Shown here: positions 10,901 to 23,000 of the stretch, piece by piece | Position numbering within the stretch: the first letter of the stretch is position 1 | How the letters are laid out: each line of letters starts with the position of its first letter | Source: Cordia subcordata | Taxonomy: Eukaryota; Streptophyta; Magnoliopsida; Boraginales; Cordiaceae | Reading direction: 5' to 3' | Length of the DNA: 64,000 nucleotides | Assembly (NCBI GenBank): GCA_028554755.1 | Contig: JAPTOF010000001.1 | Location: forward strand, 38,583,501 to 38,647,500 | Position numbers and translations under genes: made by a program | The notes under the pieces: model-generated | Seen by the model: the letters and a program-made list of their open reading frames with translations, nothing else | The model's database searches: none | Told to the model about the DNA's origin: nothing

Positions 10901-13131
10901 CACTTGGAAGTAAATCTGCATCTACGGGTAATGGACCACTTCCTGGCCAATCTGTGTATCGAGGCCCCAAGCTATCTAACAGTTTATCTACTTCATCCTC
11001 ATATTTTACTTCTGGCAGTGCCCCATTGTTTTTGTCCTCTTCACCAATACTTGGACGTTCTGCTTGAGAAGCAGATGCATCATATTGAGGGCCATGTTCT
11101 GCCATGTCCTCTGAAATTCCATCATCAACTGTTGGACAGAACTTATGAGGAATATCATCTTTCTTGTAAATCCGTCTAACTGGTCTTTCAGAAGGAGCCT
11201 CATAACTAATACCTCTGTAAAGGGATACAGAGGTGCCAGACCTCCAAATTACCAAGCCACCAGTCTTTCTCTGAGTAACGGGAGAGTCAAACCAAAATAA
11301 GCATAGAGAGAGAGAGGAAGGGGGCGCCGGGGAGGGGGGGTTGTTGAGGGAGGGAGGGAGGGCACTGCAAATAATGACTAATGATTAATTATAAAGTTCT
11401 GGAAAGAAACACCAAATATTAATTATAAAGTTCTGGAAAGAAACACCAAATATTTGGTTTTACAATTTTTCCCTGCAAAGTTAAAGCAAATTATAGCACA
11501 ATGCAAATAATGTGTTTGACATCCCACTAAAGCTTAAATCAAACTAATCTCCATATGATGAAAAATAATGCCAATGCTGGGATTAGCAACACCCAAAAGC
11601 TTAAGTCATGCTAATCTCCACACAATGAATAATGACGAAAATGAAGATTTATCTTTAAGCTGGCTCAAAGTCAAATCAGAAAAGCATCACTTAATCTAGG
11701 CAGAAAGACACCACATACATTGTCAGGGATGATTATAGTCTTCACTCTCCAAAAAGGAGATTGTGTAAGCTGTAAATGTTAGATTGGTCAATTCATTTAT
11801 CCTCTACATACTTACGTCCTCATTTACATTTAAGTGTCTTAATCTTTATTCCTGAAAAGAAGGTAAATCCAAAAGCACAATGCTTTGGCCAAGACATAGA
11901 GCTTCAAATATAAGATTTGGACAGGATATCAAGCCAAAGGAAGCATACTGTTCCGCAATCATACGATTTCCGTCCATAAGCAGAACAATTTTTAAAATAA
12001 AATCTTTCAAGAGCCTTCTACTTTACTCTGATGAAGCCTGAAAGTGTGTGTTTCTCTACACATGAAGCTGATTCATCACTCTTTAATCAAGTCAAGCGCA
12101 TACACAACCATACCATGTGTATCTGATATAACAAGTAAAAAGAAGCTGTCACTGACGAGAAGTGAAAAGCATACCTCCAGAATTTCATGCATGCGTCTCA
12201 TGTTAAGTGCAGGGGCCCCATCAACTTTCAATCTCACAACCTCGGATGTCTTCCACTTCTCGTGAATCTTTTCTACAACCTCTTTGGTGACACCGGCACC
12301 ACCAATCTTCATCTTGTTCTTTATTCGAAGAGCCGAGTTCCTCAACCTCCTCATTTCTGACTCAGGCAGAGTCATTTCAGCCAAAGAAGTCCTACTCCTC
12401 GGCCTCACAGAGTTCCTCTCTTCTTCCTTCACCACTTCCGCATTCTCCCAGGGAAACCTCACCTCCCCACCCCTCCCAAATACGTTCTCATCTCCTAATG
12501 GCGACTTGTCTGAAAACCCACCTCTCGAATTCGGCAACATCCCTTCTTCCACATAAAATATATCCTCGATTGACCCTTTCTCAATTACTCTTCTTCCCTC
12601 CTCTTTTCTCTCACTAACATCATCACTGTATCCAAATTTCTTCAACTTTTCAACAATTCTCTCCATAGTACTACCACTAACATCACTCCTACTACCGTTA
12701 TTATCCTCACAATCCGAGCCTGAAAAATCCCCATTGTTTCTATAATTCAACACTACCTGAGGCTTTTTCAGCTTATTTCCTTTACGGGTTTCGCTCCATT
12801 TGCCCAACCAAGAACTACTTTTGCTACAACTACTATTAACATTACTGAAACTCACACTACTATTAACACAATTAGCAGCAAAACCCAAAGTTCTAGTCTT
12901 GCTTTTTACCAAAAAATTGGATCTTTTTTGTAGGTTTTGATGTTGAGTGTTGCTTGAGTTGATACTATTAATGTTTTCATGAAAAGATTGATTCTTGAAA
13001 GGAATTGATGAACCATACCTGAAGAAGTGTAGGCTTGTTGTGACATGGAATTTGTTCACCACTGAGCTGTGAATTGAGTCTATGAAATTTGTTGTTCTTG
13101 GATACAATTGGTGACCAGGCACCAAAGCCAT
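7963..13131 (-). CDS. CFM3: CRM-domain group II intron splicing factor, CFM3-like
   Basis: Nine minus-strand exons can be followed: 13131-12175, 11270-10778, 10700-10570, 9978-9625, 9324-9168, 9094-8802, 8508-8449, 8304-8215 and 8112-7963. All introns are GT-AG and the reading frame stays open for about 894 residues, close to the known size of CFM3. The N-terminus is Ser/Asn-rich, as expected for an organelle transit peptide. Three CRM RNA-binding domains follow, at about residues 253-340, 458-553 and 676-775, each ending in the strand pattern seen in [36 protein letters not shown] and [16 protein letters not shown] coiled-coil-like [10 protein letters not shown] segment and an acidic tail (EDEDSE, EEGDDD) close the protein. 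The family promotes splicing of chloroplast, and in some members mitochondrial, group II introns. The start at 13131 is chosen because an in-frame Met at 13203 adds an odd hydrophobic leader. CFM3 versus another three-domain CFM is inferred from resemblance. Confidence 0.88.
11384..11451. repeat. 34-bp direct tandem duplication in CFM3 intron 1
   Basis: Two back-to-back identical 34-bp units (11384-11417 and 11418-11451), each containing 'ttataaagttctggaaagaa'. They lie inside the first intron of the CFM3-like gene, near a GGGA-rich stretch at 11325-11362. No exon is affected. Confidence 0.9.
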
Positions 13132-16100
13132 GTTCAATTTTCCTTTTTTTAAAAAATATAATATTATGAATGTAAATATAAATATAACACAACAAACATA
13201 CACATATACATATACATGTGTCTGTGTTTGTGGGACGAGAAACAGGAAAAATCTTTTGGCAAGGTTTTAGGAGGGGCTTATCTTGCCAGTGTAATATCTG
13301 AGGTGCGCATTTTATCACAGGGGAAAGGTGAGTTTGCTAACTTGTGCGGCGTGGATCGAGGCAACTTAAACCGGGGATCTTCTATTTTTATTTATTTATT
13401 TGAACCGGAAAAAAGTGGACAAATTTAAGACCCAACCCAATGCATTATGTTAGTTGATAAAAGTGTGTGCAAGTGTGTTTAATTTGGATTTTTATCTTTT
13501 TGAGTAAAGTTGTGTTTTTGAATTTTTTTTTAAAATTTGAATTACATGCAATAAGAAGTGAGGGTTTTTTTCTATGAGGTCAACAATTCGAAATTACACA
13601 TTTTCAAATTGGTACTTTTGATATAAATTTTGATTACATGCACGTAATTAGAAACTGATTTCACAAATTAACCAGTAAAAAAATTCTTTTTTTTTTAATA
13701 AAAAAATTCATTTTGTAATATTAGTTACAAGTCGCTCTTAAAGTTGACTACTCATAACGTTTATCAAACTCATTTCTCCAGAGACCTTTTTGCGAGAATT
13801 CCCTCTAACCTTATACTTTGCAAAAGAAATATAACAAATATTATTCTCAAAAGTGTAAAATAGAAATTTAGAATGTTTTCTTCAACGTATTTGAACCGGG
13901 TCGAACCCAAAGAAGGGAGTTTTACTTCTCTCACCCTACACACACACACACACACACACAAAACACAAACTGCATGTCCCCGGAAATCTCAGTAGCTGGT
14001 GCAAGATTTGTCTTCTTCACAAGTAAGAATTCCCAATCGCATACTGTCTTTTGTACTTACACATCTATATATATGTATATATATATATATATGTATATAA
14101 ATTGCATATGCAGGTGTGTTTGTCTATTACACATGTATGTTAATATCACCCGGGCTATTTTCTCTTTACCTTAAAGGCCCTGTTATTTTTTCAGCTTTTG
14201 AATTACTTATTTTTAGTTCTTTGTGAATTTTGGTCGTTTCTATTTCTGGGTTTCGGTTCTTTCTTATGTATAGCTCTGAACACATAGATATGTGTGTATG
14301 TGTTTTCTTTGGTATTAGTAATGTCACTATACCCCCTTCACCTGAAAAAAATCAAAAAGTAAATATGTATTATGTTCTGCTAGAAATGATCAATTTTAGA
14401 TTTAATAGCAAAAGACTGTATTTCATAAGGTGGTTATTGCAGTCATGTGATGTTCAACAAGTTATATGAGTTTGGATTTTGTAATCCAAGATTTACTCGT
14501 TGGGGGAAAAAATAAATTTGATTGATGGAGTTATTTGAATAAGAGAGGAAAAGAAATTAAAGGAGGAGGAGGAATAAGAAGAAGAGAATGTCGGGGGTTG
14601 GAAATTGTTGGGTTATTTCGGTTTGATCCATGGCTTGGAAGTCGAATTGCAGTGCTGGGGATTAACAACTTCTCGTGTGAGTTTTAGTCGGGGACTGGCA
14701 AGGTTACATGTGAAACTAATGTGGAGTGATTACACAAGGAGGTTATTTGAGATAAGACGATAGCTCAAGTGATGTGATGACCTAAGTTTGAATCCATGGG
14801 GGATTGGGTTGGGGGTGGAGCTTTTGTTAAAAAGGAAGGAAAGAAAAAAAAAAGGTAAAAAAGGAGGTTATTTATATGAAATAATTCTTGAATAAGAGGA
14901 AAAAGGGGCAAGAATTTTTTCACTCGTAATGTTGCCAGAGCCCCTTTTCATATTTCACCAGATATTTTCATGTCTAATCTTGGTCTTTGACACAACCTGA
15001 GGAGTCAAGTGATATGCGTCGTTCATAGTTACTAATGAGTCTTTGTTTGGTTCGAACTGGGGATCTAGAAATGTAATTGGTTAGTTCCTGAATTCAGTTT
15101 TCCCCAGTACTAATTATGGTTCAAATTATGAGCAAATGCACACTAGCTAAAGAGAATTCTGGTCGTCTGCCATCCTTCCCTCTCTGATTGAAGATCACTA
15201 CTTGGAAACTCCATTATGTGTAATTGTAACTAGCATCTGTACCTTGACATTTTAGTCGCCTCTTTTGTTGTTTTGATCTGCTGATAAATCATTCAGAAAT
15301 CCTAGCTCATTGTCTAGTTTGTTATCACTTGAATGTCTATAAGAGAACTCTATAATTAAGTACAAGTGCATATATGAAGCCTTTCTCATATCACCATTAG
15401 TTTTTTATTTTTTTATTTTGTGTGTGTGTGTGTGTATATATTATTATGTGCATTTAATCCTTTATATTGTGTCGGTCCTGGATGTACAGATTCTTAGAAA
15501 GATAAAATTTGAACTGAGAGCATATTTTGATCAGAAATTGACGATCTTCTTAATAACATTATGATTGTGCTTCTAGTTGGAAGTTATAGAAAGTTAAGTT
15601 GTATACTCTTATTAATAACAGTTAGACAATTAGGAGTTTAGACATTTCATGTTGCTGGTCTCCCTTGGTTCTTGTCTTCTCTTTGGCTTTTGAGAATTGG
15701 TGGTTGAGTTTAGAGCTGTCCCATATGACATATTGAAAACTTACAGGTACTTGTTCTCATATAGATCAAATGAGTTCTTATTATCCTGCAGTTTTAGAAG
15801 TGAACAACTGATGATGCATGCCTCCATGTGTATGGAACTCAGCCGAACAGTTTGAATTTCCCAAGCAGAAAACACACACGCTCGTCTTTTCTGCCCCTTG
15901 TTATGTTTACCCCTTCTCACTAGTCGTCACTCAATTTGGTTCTATGTCTGTGCTATATTGCTAGTCATACCTGCATAGCTATATGAATTTTTTCTCATAT
16001 GTCAAAATTCTTGTCCCCCAAAGAGCAGGATCTAATGTGCTCCTTGCTTGCTTAGGAAGTCCTATATGATTTGGATTTTGATATGCACATGTATTATGTT

Positions 16101-16210
16101 TTCCATACTGTGTTTGATTTTTCCTCTCTTCAATGCATTGCCAAAGATACAATTAATTAGGTGTATTACGTCATTAAGTCTGTTTCATTATCTTGATTCA
16201 GGAAACAAAG
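13132..16210. other. Shared upstream region between CFM3 and NRPE7
   Basis: Divergent intergenic space of about 3.1 kb. It holds an AC microsatellite (13938-13960), a TA/TATG-rich tract (14063-14098) and a TG microsatellite (15419-15440). The splice acceptor TTCAG at 16197-16201, ten bases before the NRPE7 start, implies a 5' UTR intron, so much of 14,000-16,200 may be that intron. A possible leader exon ends at a GTAAG near 14022; this is inference. Confidence 0.45.
14750..14860 (+). repeat. Possible tRNA-derived SINE
   Basis: A 'gatagctcaagtgatg' segment resembles a Pol III A box and 'agtttgaatcc' about 30 bases later resembles a B box (GGTTCGAATCC). An A-rich tail follows. This is the layout of a short interspersed element, but target-site duplications were not resolved. 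Confidence 0.3.
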
Positions 16211-16771
16211 ATGCTACATCTAATTGAGTGTCTCTGCTACGTGGTGGTTCCTATCAAATACATGGAAGAAAATGGACTGGTCCCAGGAAATATAATTGTG
16301 AGGAGCCTTCTACATCATCTTTCGAATATCAAGGCTATGGAGGAGTGCGGGTACTTTCTTGCAGTGACCAAGTTGAAGAGCATAGGCAAGGGACAGATGG
16401 AGAATTTGTCAAGATATGTTTTCTTCCCGGTAACCTTCTTCTGCCGCACATTCATACCTAAAAGTGGAGAGATCATGGTTGGTGTCGTGTACTCAGTAAA
16501 AAGTCTAGGAGTGTTTCTGAAATGCGGACCCATGAACCACGTATATCTTTCCGTTCGGAAGATGCCAAATTACCACTATGTTTCTGGAGAGAAACCCATC
16601 TTCTTGAGCAACGACCTGTCCAGGATCGAGAAGGGTGTGACAGTGCGTTTCATCGTTTTAGCCGTGAGATGGAAGGAGGATAATTGGAGGGAATTCCAGG
16701 TTATCGCTAGCTTAGATGGTGATAGTCTCGGTCCCATATCATTGACAGGGTCAGACGGGTTAGAATTCTAA
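16211..16771 (+). CDS. NRPE7: RNA polymerase IV/V subunit 7 (NRPD7/NRPE7), intronless CDS
   Basis: Single open frame of 186 residues, close to the family length of about 175-180. The start MLHLIECLCYVVVP at 16211 aligns with the N-terminus of Rpb7-type subunits; an in-frame ATG at 16193 lies before a likely splice acceptor (16197-16201) and is probably intronic. The N-terminal RNP-like half is followed by an S1/OB-fold-like half from about residue 80 (SGEIMVGVVYSVKSLGVFLK). The segments KMPNYHYVSGEKPIF and REFQVIASLDGDSLGPI match the plant Pol IV/V-specific version rather than Pol II NRPB7. The subunit is expected to pair with subunit 4 as the stalk of Pol IV and Pol V in RNA-directed DNA methylation. 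No paralogue is nearby. Whether it serves Pol IV, Pol V or both cannot be told from sequence. Confidence 0.85.
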   Translation: MLHLIECLCYVVVPIKYMEENGLVPGNIIVRSLLHHLSNIKAMEECGYFLAVTKLKSIGKGQMENLSRYVFFPVTFFCRTFIPKSGEIMVGVVYSVKSLGVFLKCGPMNHVYLSVRKMPNYHYVSGEKPIFLSNDLSRIEKGVTVRFIVLAVRWKEDNWREFQVIASLDGDSLGPISLTGSDGLEF

Positions 16772-16930
16772 AGTGCTTGTAAACGTGAACTACAGGTTTT
16801 AAGTTAATATCATAGAATGCTCTTTGCAAACTTGCTGCGGGGTTACAATGAGAATGGTTTGAAGTGTAAAAACTCAGACTCTTAAATGTATTTAAAAAAA
16901 AAAAAAAAACTGAGAATGGTGAAACCCTAA

Positions 16931-17508
16931 GGGTGTATTTGGTTTGCTTGTTTTTTGTTTTCATTTTCATAAAAAATGAAAATTAGTATAAAAAATTCAT
17001 TTGATTAATTATTTTTTTTTATTTTAGAAAATAGAAAACAATTTTTTAGAAATACAGGGAACATCAAAAAAGTGTAAATAATTAATCTAAAAGATTTAGA
17101 AAATAAGATGGCAGTTATGTAAATAATTCTAAAAATTTAGAAAATAAGGTGGTAATTTGTAAATAACTCTAAAAGATTTAAAAAATAAGATTGCAGTTAT
17201 GCAAATATTTTCAAAAAATTTAGAAAATAAGGTGGTAATTTAGTAAATATATCAAAAAAGTTTAGAAAATAAGGTGGTAATTTAGTAAATATATCAAAAA
17301 AAATTAAAAAAATAAGGTGGCAAATTTGTAAATATTTTTAAAAATTTTAAAAAATAAAGTGATAATTTTGTAAATAAACATAAAAAAGAAAAACACTTTT
17401 GTTCACCAAACATATTCTCTAAATTTTAGAAAACAGAAAATGAAAATTATTTTAAAAAATTAAAAATTAAAAAATAAAAACAGAAAACAGGCAAATCAAA
17501 CGCAACTC
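16931..17508. mobile_element. AT-rich MITE-like element carrying a 42-bp array
   Basis: The left end GGGTGTATTTGGTTTGC and the right end, reverse complemented, GAGTTGCGTTTGATTTGC are partly matching inverted ends. The flanks TAA and AAA are only a weak duplication. It sits about 160 bp after the NRPE7 stop and so may overlap the 3' UTR. The middle is filled by the tandem array described separately. Confidence 0.45.
17087..17380. repeat. Tandem array, seven units of ~42 bp
   Basis: Seven degenerate units, each built around 'tttagaaaataaggtggtaa' followed by 'gtaaata' and an A-rich spacer. The period averages 42 bp. The array lies between the inverted ends of the element at 16931-17508. Confidence 0.75.
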
Positions 17509-17752
17509 AAAGCTCTGGTTTGCTTCCTCCATTTCCGTAAGAGCTCGAGGTGCATTTGACTGCACTCATCATTCTTCATTTATTATTGGATGGAGGCATA
17601 AGACAATCAAGATTAGCCATTTTGGTTTTGTCCTTTTTGCACCTCACACACTTCTATTCTTTGTCAAGTATTCACTCTTCATTTATACTAGCATGACAAG
17701 TTTGAGAAGGTTCGTGCGCACCCGAGCAACCCAATCACAGAATCAACTGTGT

Positions 17753-17788
<36 letters not shown>

Positions 17789-19019
17789 CGACAAGGAAAA
17801 TTTAGCCAAAAAACTTCTTTTTATTAAAACAAATATGTATATTAATTTAAATTGGACTTTAATCACGTTTAACTAGTTTAAAAATCAAATCAAACACTTC
17901 TTAGTTGATAGAGTTTGATCACCAACTTACAAACTTTAAGCGTGCAGCACGTTCTCTCTAATCAGTACGAGATAAATTGAGGTACTCACCTAAGGTAAGG
18001 GACTGGGATTGAACTAGTCATGAGTCATATTTGACTTTAACTTTTACCATTAGAATATCTTTAAAGGACGGTGCTTATATAATGTTGATATTATAGAGTC
18101 CCAAAGTTATAAATCCCATCAATATTTATGTCGATGCATCTCAATATAAGTTTCGAATTAAGAGTCAAACAATAATTGTGTTTAAAAAATAGAAATTCGA
18201 ATTTAAAACATATGATGACCCCAACCGAATGGTTAGGGGCACAAAATGAAGAATCTAACCTCATTTTCATATGTTTAAGAGCATACTGATGTGACAAGTC
18301 GTTGTCTTTCAAATCTTCGAAAAGACTTAAGGACTAGTTTAGCTAATGCAAGAATAGAGTCCCAAAGAATAAATGTCAAGCAATTTGTGGTTCAGAATCT
18401 AAACCATGCCAAAAAGATTTATGGAAGACCAAATTATGTTGGTGTACAACAAATTTGTGCAGGAAGCTCACTCCATCTTTTGCTTTGCTGTACTTCTTCT
18501 CCAGATTCTAAGATGTGATGGGGGCCAAAGCATCTTAATACCTTACTTTTTTTTTTTTTTGGGGAGAGAATGGGCAAAGTCACTTATATTCTCTTGTCAT
18601 CATAATCACATTGATGTCAAGCATTTATATTTTTACTTTATGTGGAACTTTTAGGTAATAGATTAAGATTGAATCAGTACTACAATTAAAAGTAACAACT
18701 TTTTAGCTAGTGTATGAATAGTCTTTTTTTTAATTGGACCATTTATCGTGTAACTCGTGAGAAAAATTTTTAGGTGCTTAAAATGTAACTAGAAAAAAAA
18801 AAGAGAAGTAAAAAGTACAAATAAAAAACAAGTAAAATTTCTATTTGTGCCTAGCAGGAGGAAAAAGAGGTAATGGTCTTTTACGTTAACCCTTCTATTG
18901 TCTCCTTGATTTGCACCTTGGACAAAATTTTCCAAATCTAAATAAATTTTGGACTTCAAAGTTTAAATGTTGACAAATTTTTTGTAAGTACAAATTAGTT
19001 TTTCACTTCAAAACCAATC

Positions 19020-19020
<1 letters not shown>

Positions 19021-19083
<63 letters not shown>

Positions 19084-19096
19084 ATTATTATTAATT
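19021..19096. repeat. (ATT)n microsatellite
   Basis: More than twenty nearly perfect ATT units, broken only near the end (AAT at about 19081). About 1 kb upstream of the CDP-DAG synthase start codon. Confidence 0.95.
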
Positions 19097-19625
19097 TAAA
19101 TCATATAAATTTTGTATTATGCTCGTCATTTTTTGTTGTTTAAGTGAAATCACTCAACCTTCTAATAAAGTCATTTTCAAGTTTTCCACATTACTTTTCA
19201 ACAAGGTTTCGTCCAATTCTTTACTTTAAACTTAATCTTTCACACATAACATCATAGAAAATGAATTAAAGAAAATAAATTTACAATAATGTCACATTGT
19301 AATCACACCAGCAGAGTTTTTTTTTTTTTTTGGGCATTCACTAGCAGTGTTCAATAAAATACAAACATCAGATTCACAAAGAGATAACAATAACACAAAA
19401 ATATATCTATTCTAATTCATTGAATATTACACTCTTGTGTTATTTCTCACATTTTTATTGCAAATATCTCGTCTATAAATCTTAGATCGCGAAATTATAT
19501 ATTTATCCCAACAATAAATAAATGAAAAACATAAGTCCAAATTTTGCTTTGTTTTTCCTTTTTTCATTTTCTTTTCCTGAGTTTCTTTCCCTTTTTTTTT
19601 CTTTTTTCTTTTGGTGAAAAGAGAC

Positions 19626-19633
19626 TATAAAAA
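19626..19633 (+). promoter_or_regulatory. Candidate TATA box for CDP-DAG synthase
   Basis: TATAAAAA lies about 460 bp before the start codon, followed by CT-rich and CACA-rich sequence that looks like a plant 5' UTR. Position and context fit, but other TATA-like strings exist. Confidence 0.3.
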
Positions 19634-20091
19634 CTTACAATAACTTTACATCTTCATTAGTAGTAATCTCCCTCTATTTCTCCTCCTTAATCTTTCCTCT
19701 AAATAATGTCCTTACTAAGGCCACCAATAACTCAAACACACAGATAGATTCACAGGTCAGATCTCTCTCTCGCACTTGTACACACACTGTCACACACACA
19801 CACACACACTCGCACACACTTGCAGTTCTATCTATACACTATTATGCTATTCATGTGCTTATGTATCTATGCAGGACAATAAAGATAGGTGGGTTAATCT
19901 GTTATTTTTAGGTGTAAAAATTCTTGTCAATATTGTATGTTTGACTTTTTTCCTAAACTATTTCTATTTGTTTGTTGATATTTCAGGTGGGTTTTGTTTG
20001 TTTTTTGTATGCACATGGTAAAGTGAAAGACTTTTTACTAGAGTGAAAAGTGAAGAAAAAAAACAAATTATAAGTATTTAGTAGAGCAGCT

Positions 20092-23000
20092 ATGCAAAGG
20101 GATAGTGGTTCTGGTGGCCCCGGAACGCCGGGCGGGCGGCTGCGCCGTCGTAAAGGGTCTAATGAGGTTTTTGCTCTTGCCTTTATGAGTTATTTACTTA
20201 AGTGTTTGTGTATTATCCTGTAATTGTATGTTTTGTTGGCTCGAGAATATACTAGCCTCGAAGTAATATTAGATGTAATTGTATGTTATCTTGGCTTGGG
20301 ACTATGCTAGAACGGGAGTAATGTAAAATGTAATTGTATGTCATATTGGCTTGAAACTATGCTAGACCGGGTCTAATGTTAAATGTAATTGTATGTTACT
20401 TTGGCAAGAGACTATGTTGCAAGCAGAGTATGTTATGTTCTGAGTTCTTTATATATCAGAACATGGATATTATTTTGCTTCAAGATTGTGTTAGACCAGG
20501 AGTAATGTTGGGAGTTCAAATTCACCACAAATCCCATAATTGGGAAATAACTTAATTATCAATATAGAAGATCCCCACATAGTGACTATGGTAGTTTTGG
20601 CACTACGTAATGATCCAATTTGACATTATTGTTATACTGACTTGAATCTATGTTAGAACGGAAGTGATATTTTGAGTTAGCTATTCGGCATGACTTGAAC
20701 CCTGTTGGGTGTTATTTTGGTTGGAGACTATGCTAGACTAGGAGTTATGTTACAATTCTATATTCATCCTAAACCTCACTATTGGCTTGTAACTTATTAC
20801 AAAAATATAAGTCAATACTGGATTATGATTATGAGCTCCTTTTCAATACAAAAAGATGTTCATGAGCTACTTCAGCTGACATTAATTGGTTTAAGCAAGG
20901 ATGGAACCTGGCATCCATTTTGTATAGCTTGGTTGACTTGTTATGCTTTTATTTGTTTGATCCTGAGAAAAAAGGGAAAGACATTAAATCAGTGGTTTGG
21001 TGGTTCTAGGAGGCTTTGAAGATGCTAGTGAAACTTGTATTTTAGTTAAAAATGAGATAAAACTTAGTTAGCATGTTTGATATTGTTGCTTAGGAATATA
21101 TTTGCCTCGTTTGGAGATTAAGGATCGGAACTTTTTTTGCAAAATGTCAGGTTCCTGCTGAGATTGCTAAAGCAAATGGAAGTAATTTACTTGTTAATGA
21201 TCGAAACAAATACAAGTCCATGTTGATTCGTGCATATTCATCCATATGGATGATTGGAGGCTTCGTGTTTGCAATCTATATGGGTCATCTTTATATTTGG
21301 GCCATGGTAGTAGTCATCCAAATCTTCATGGCTAGAGAGTTGTTCAATCTACTTAGGAAAGCACATGAAGACAAGCAACTCCCTGGTTTCAGGCTCTTAA
21401 ATTGGTAAGTGGACTTACTTTCTGCTCCTCGACGGCCTGACTGCTCAATGATATAGTTACTGGTTTAGCTTCCTTAGTCTTGTTAAGCCTGTGATCATGT
21501 ACCTCAGTATCAAAGAGATTTTTGGATGCTTGTTTATTTAGCCTGTACGCATTGAAGTCAGTGGCGAAATGCGCCACATTTAATCACCAATATTGATTTG
21601 ATGTCCTCTTTTTTATTGGTATATATATGCTTAACTTTTTAGTTTGTGTCCACAAGGTTGGCTGTTCCTCTTGTGCTGGGTTGGGTGATGGTTGAAATTT
21701 CAAGGGAAGCCATTGAATATTATTTTACTTCTCTTGAAATTTAGGAGTTGCACATAGAATTTGAATGTTTGATTGGGTTGGGGGGTGATGAATCAAATGA
21801 AATCTTAGTTAGGTGTTAATAGCAGATTTGTTGACTATTGAATTAGGGGCTAATTTCTTACTGTTAATCATGGTGAATAAAGAAAAATCTTGTTGAGAAG
21901 GAATCAGCAGGACAACCCTTTTTGACTAATAAATCAGTACACTTGAGGCATTTAAGGCTCCTTTGAGTCCTTCTAGAATCACTTCGCTTAGTGGAACAAA
22001 GATGTTTAGAGTACAATTCTCAGTGGGAGGTTAGACAATTCTGAGTGGTGGAAAGAACATTAGAAGTCCATTATGAGGTTGAAATATGGGCATCAAAGAA
22101 AATTGAGGGCTCAAGGTGCTTAAGAGACAGCATGAATACATGTTCAACATTGTAATGGTTGACATATTACGAGGTCCTAGAACTATATCTTGAGGGTGCA
22201 TGCTCCCTGAGTGTTATTTTTTCGCCTTTTTTTTTCCTGGAAATTATCTAGAGCAGCATGGTGGAAGTGTCACTTGAGTTTGGGCCTAAAAGAAAGAACC
22301 AACCGGAGAGAGCAGCTCAAAATAAAGGCAGTAAGAACAGTCTAGTATTTGGGGGCTCAAAAATAGAAGTGATAATGTATGAAACACCTTATTTTTGTCT
22401 AGACTGCGACTTCCTTTACTATTCAGTATTTTCATTTGCAGGCACTTTTTCTTCACAGCAATGCTTTTTGTCTATGGTCGGATTCTCAGCCAAAGGCTCG
22501 TCAACACTGTGACAACAGACAAGTTCTTGTACAAGCTCGTAGGCAGATTAATAAAGTATCATATGGTTACCTGTTATTTCTTGTATATTGCAGGTTTGTT
22601 CTATTTGTCAATTTTTTTTCTTCACTTGCATTTTGAAAAAGTCTTTAGTGGTCTCTTGCCAAAATATTTATCCTTGGGAAGCAGTGAAATGTACAAAGCT
22701 GTTTCCTATTCCTTTCTCTCTCTCTATCTCTTTTTTTTTTTTTGTGGGATTCATTTGCTATTGTTATGTTAACATTTTTGATAGTGTTTGTTAGTTTATC
22801 ATGTGCTTGGTTTTTAGTGCCACATTAGCTAGATTTTGATGTCAATTATGGCACTTTAAGATTGTGGCTATATTTCCTTTTCTTTTATTATCCATCTCAG
22901 GTTTTATGTGGTTCATTCTCACACTAAAGAAGAAGATGTACAAGTATCAATTTGGCCAGTATGCATGGACGCATATGATTCTGATCGTGGTGTTTACTCA

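Larger units (their letters stand above)
17509..20091. other. Intergenic between NRPE7 and CDP-DAG synthase
   Basis: AT-rich, with a TA microsatellite at 17757-17785 and an (ATT)n array at 19021-19096. A stretch at 18290-18520 stays open for about 75 codons but resembles no family I know. The final ~450 bp are C/T- and CACA-rich (19745-19815), as expected for the leader of the downstream gene. A CAG at about 19873-19875 could end a leader intron. Confidence 0.4.

Noticed and set aside
10877..11179. Open frames on both strands inside CFM3 exon 2
   Set aside because: Only the minus-strand frame joining [12 protein letters not shown] to [11 protein letters not shown] fits the family; the others are shadows.
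18290..18520. 75-codon plus-strand open frame considered as a gene
   Set aside because: No family resemblance, no splice or promoter context, and surrounded by AT-rich repeats.
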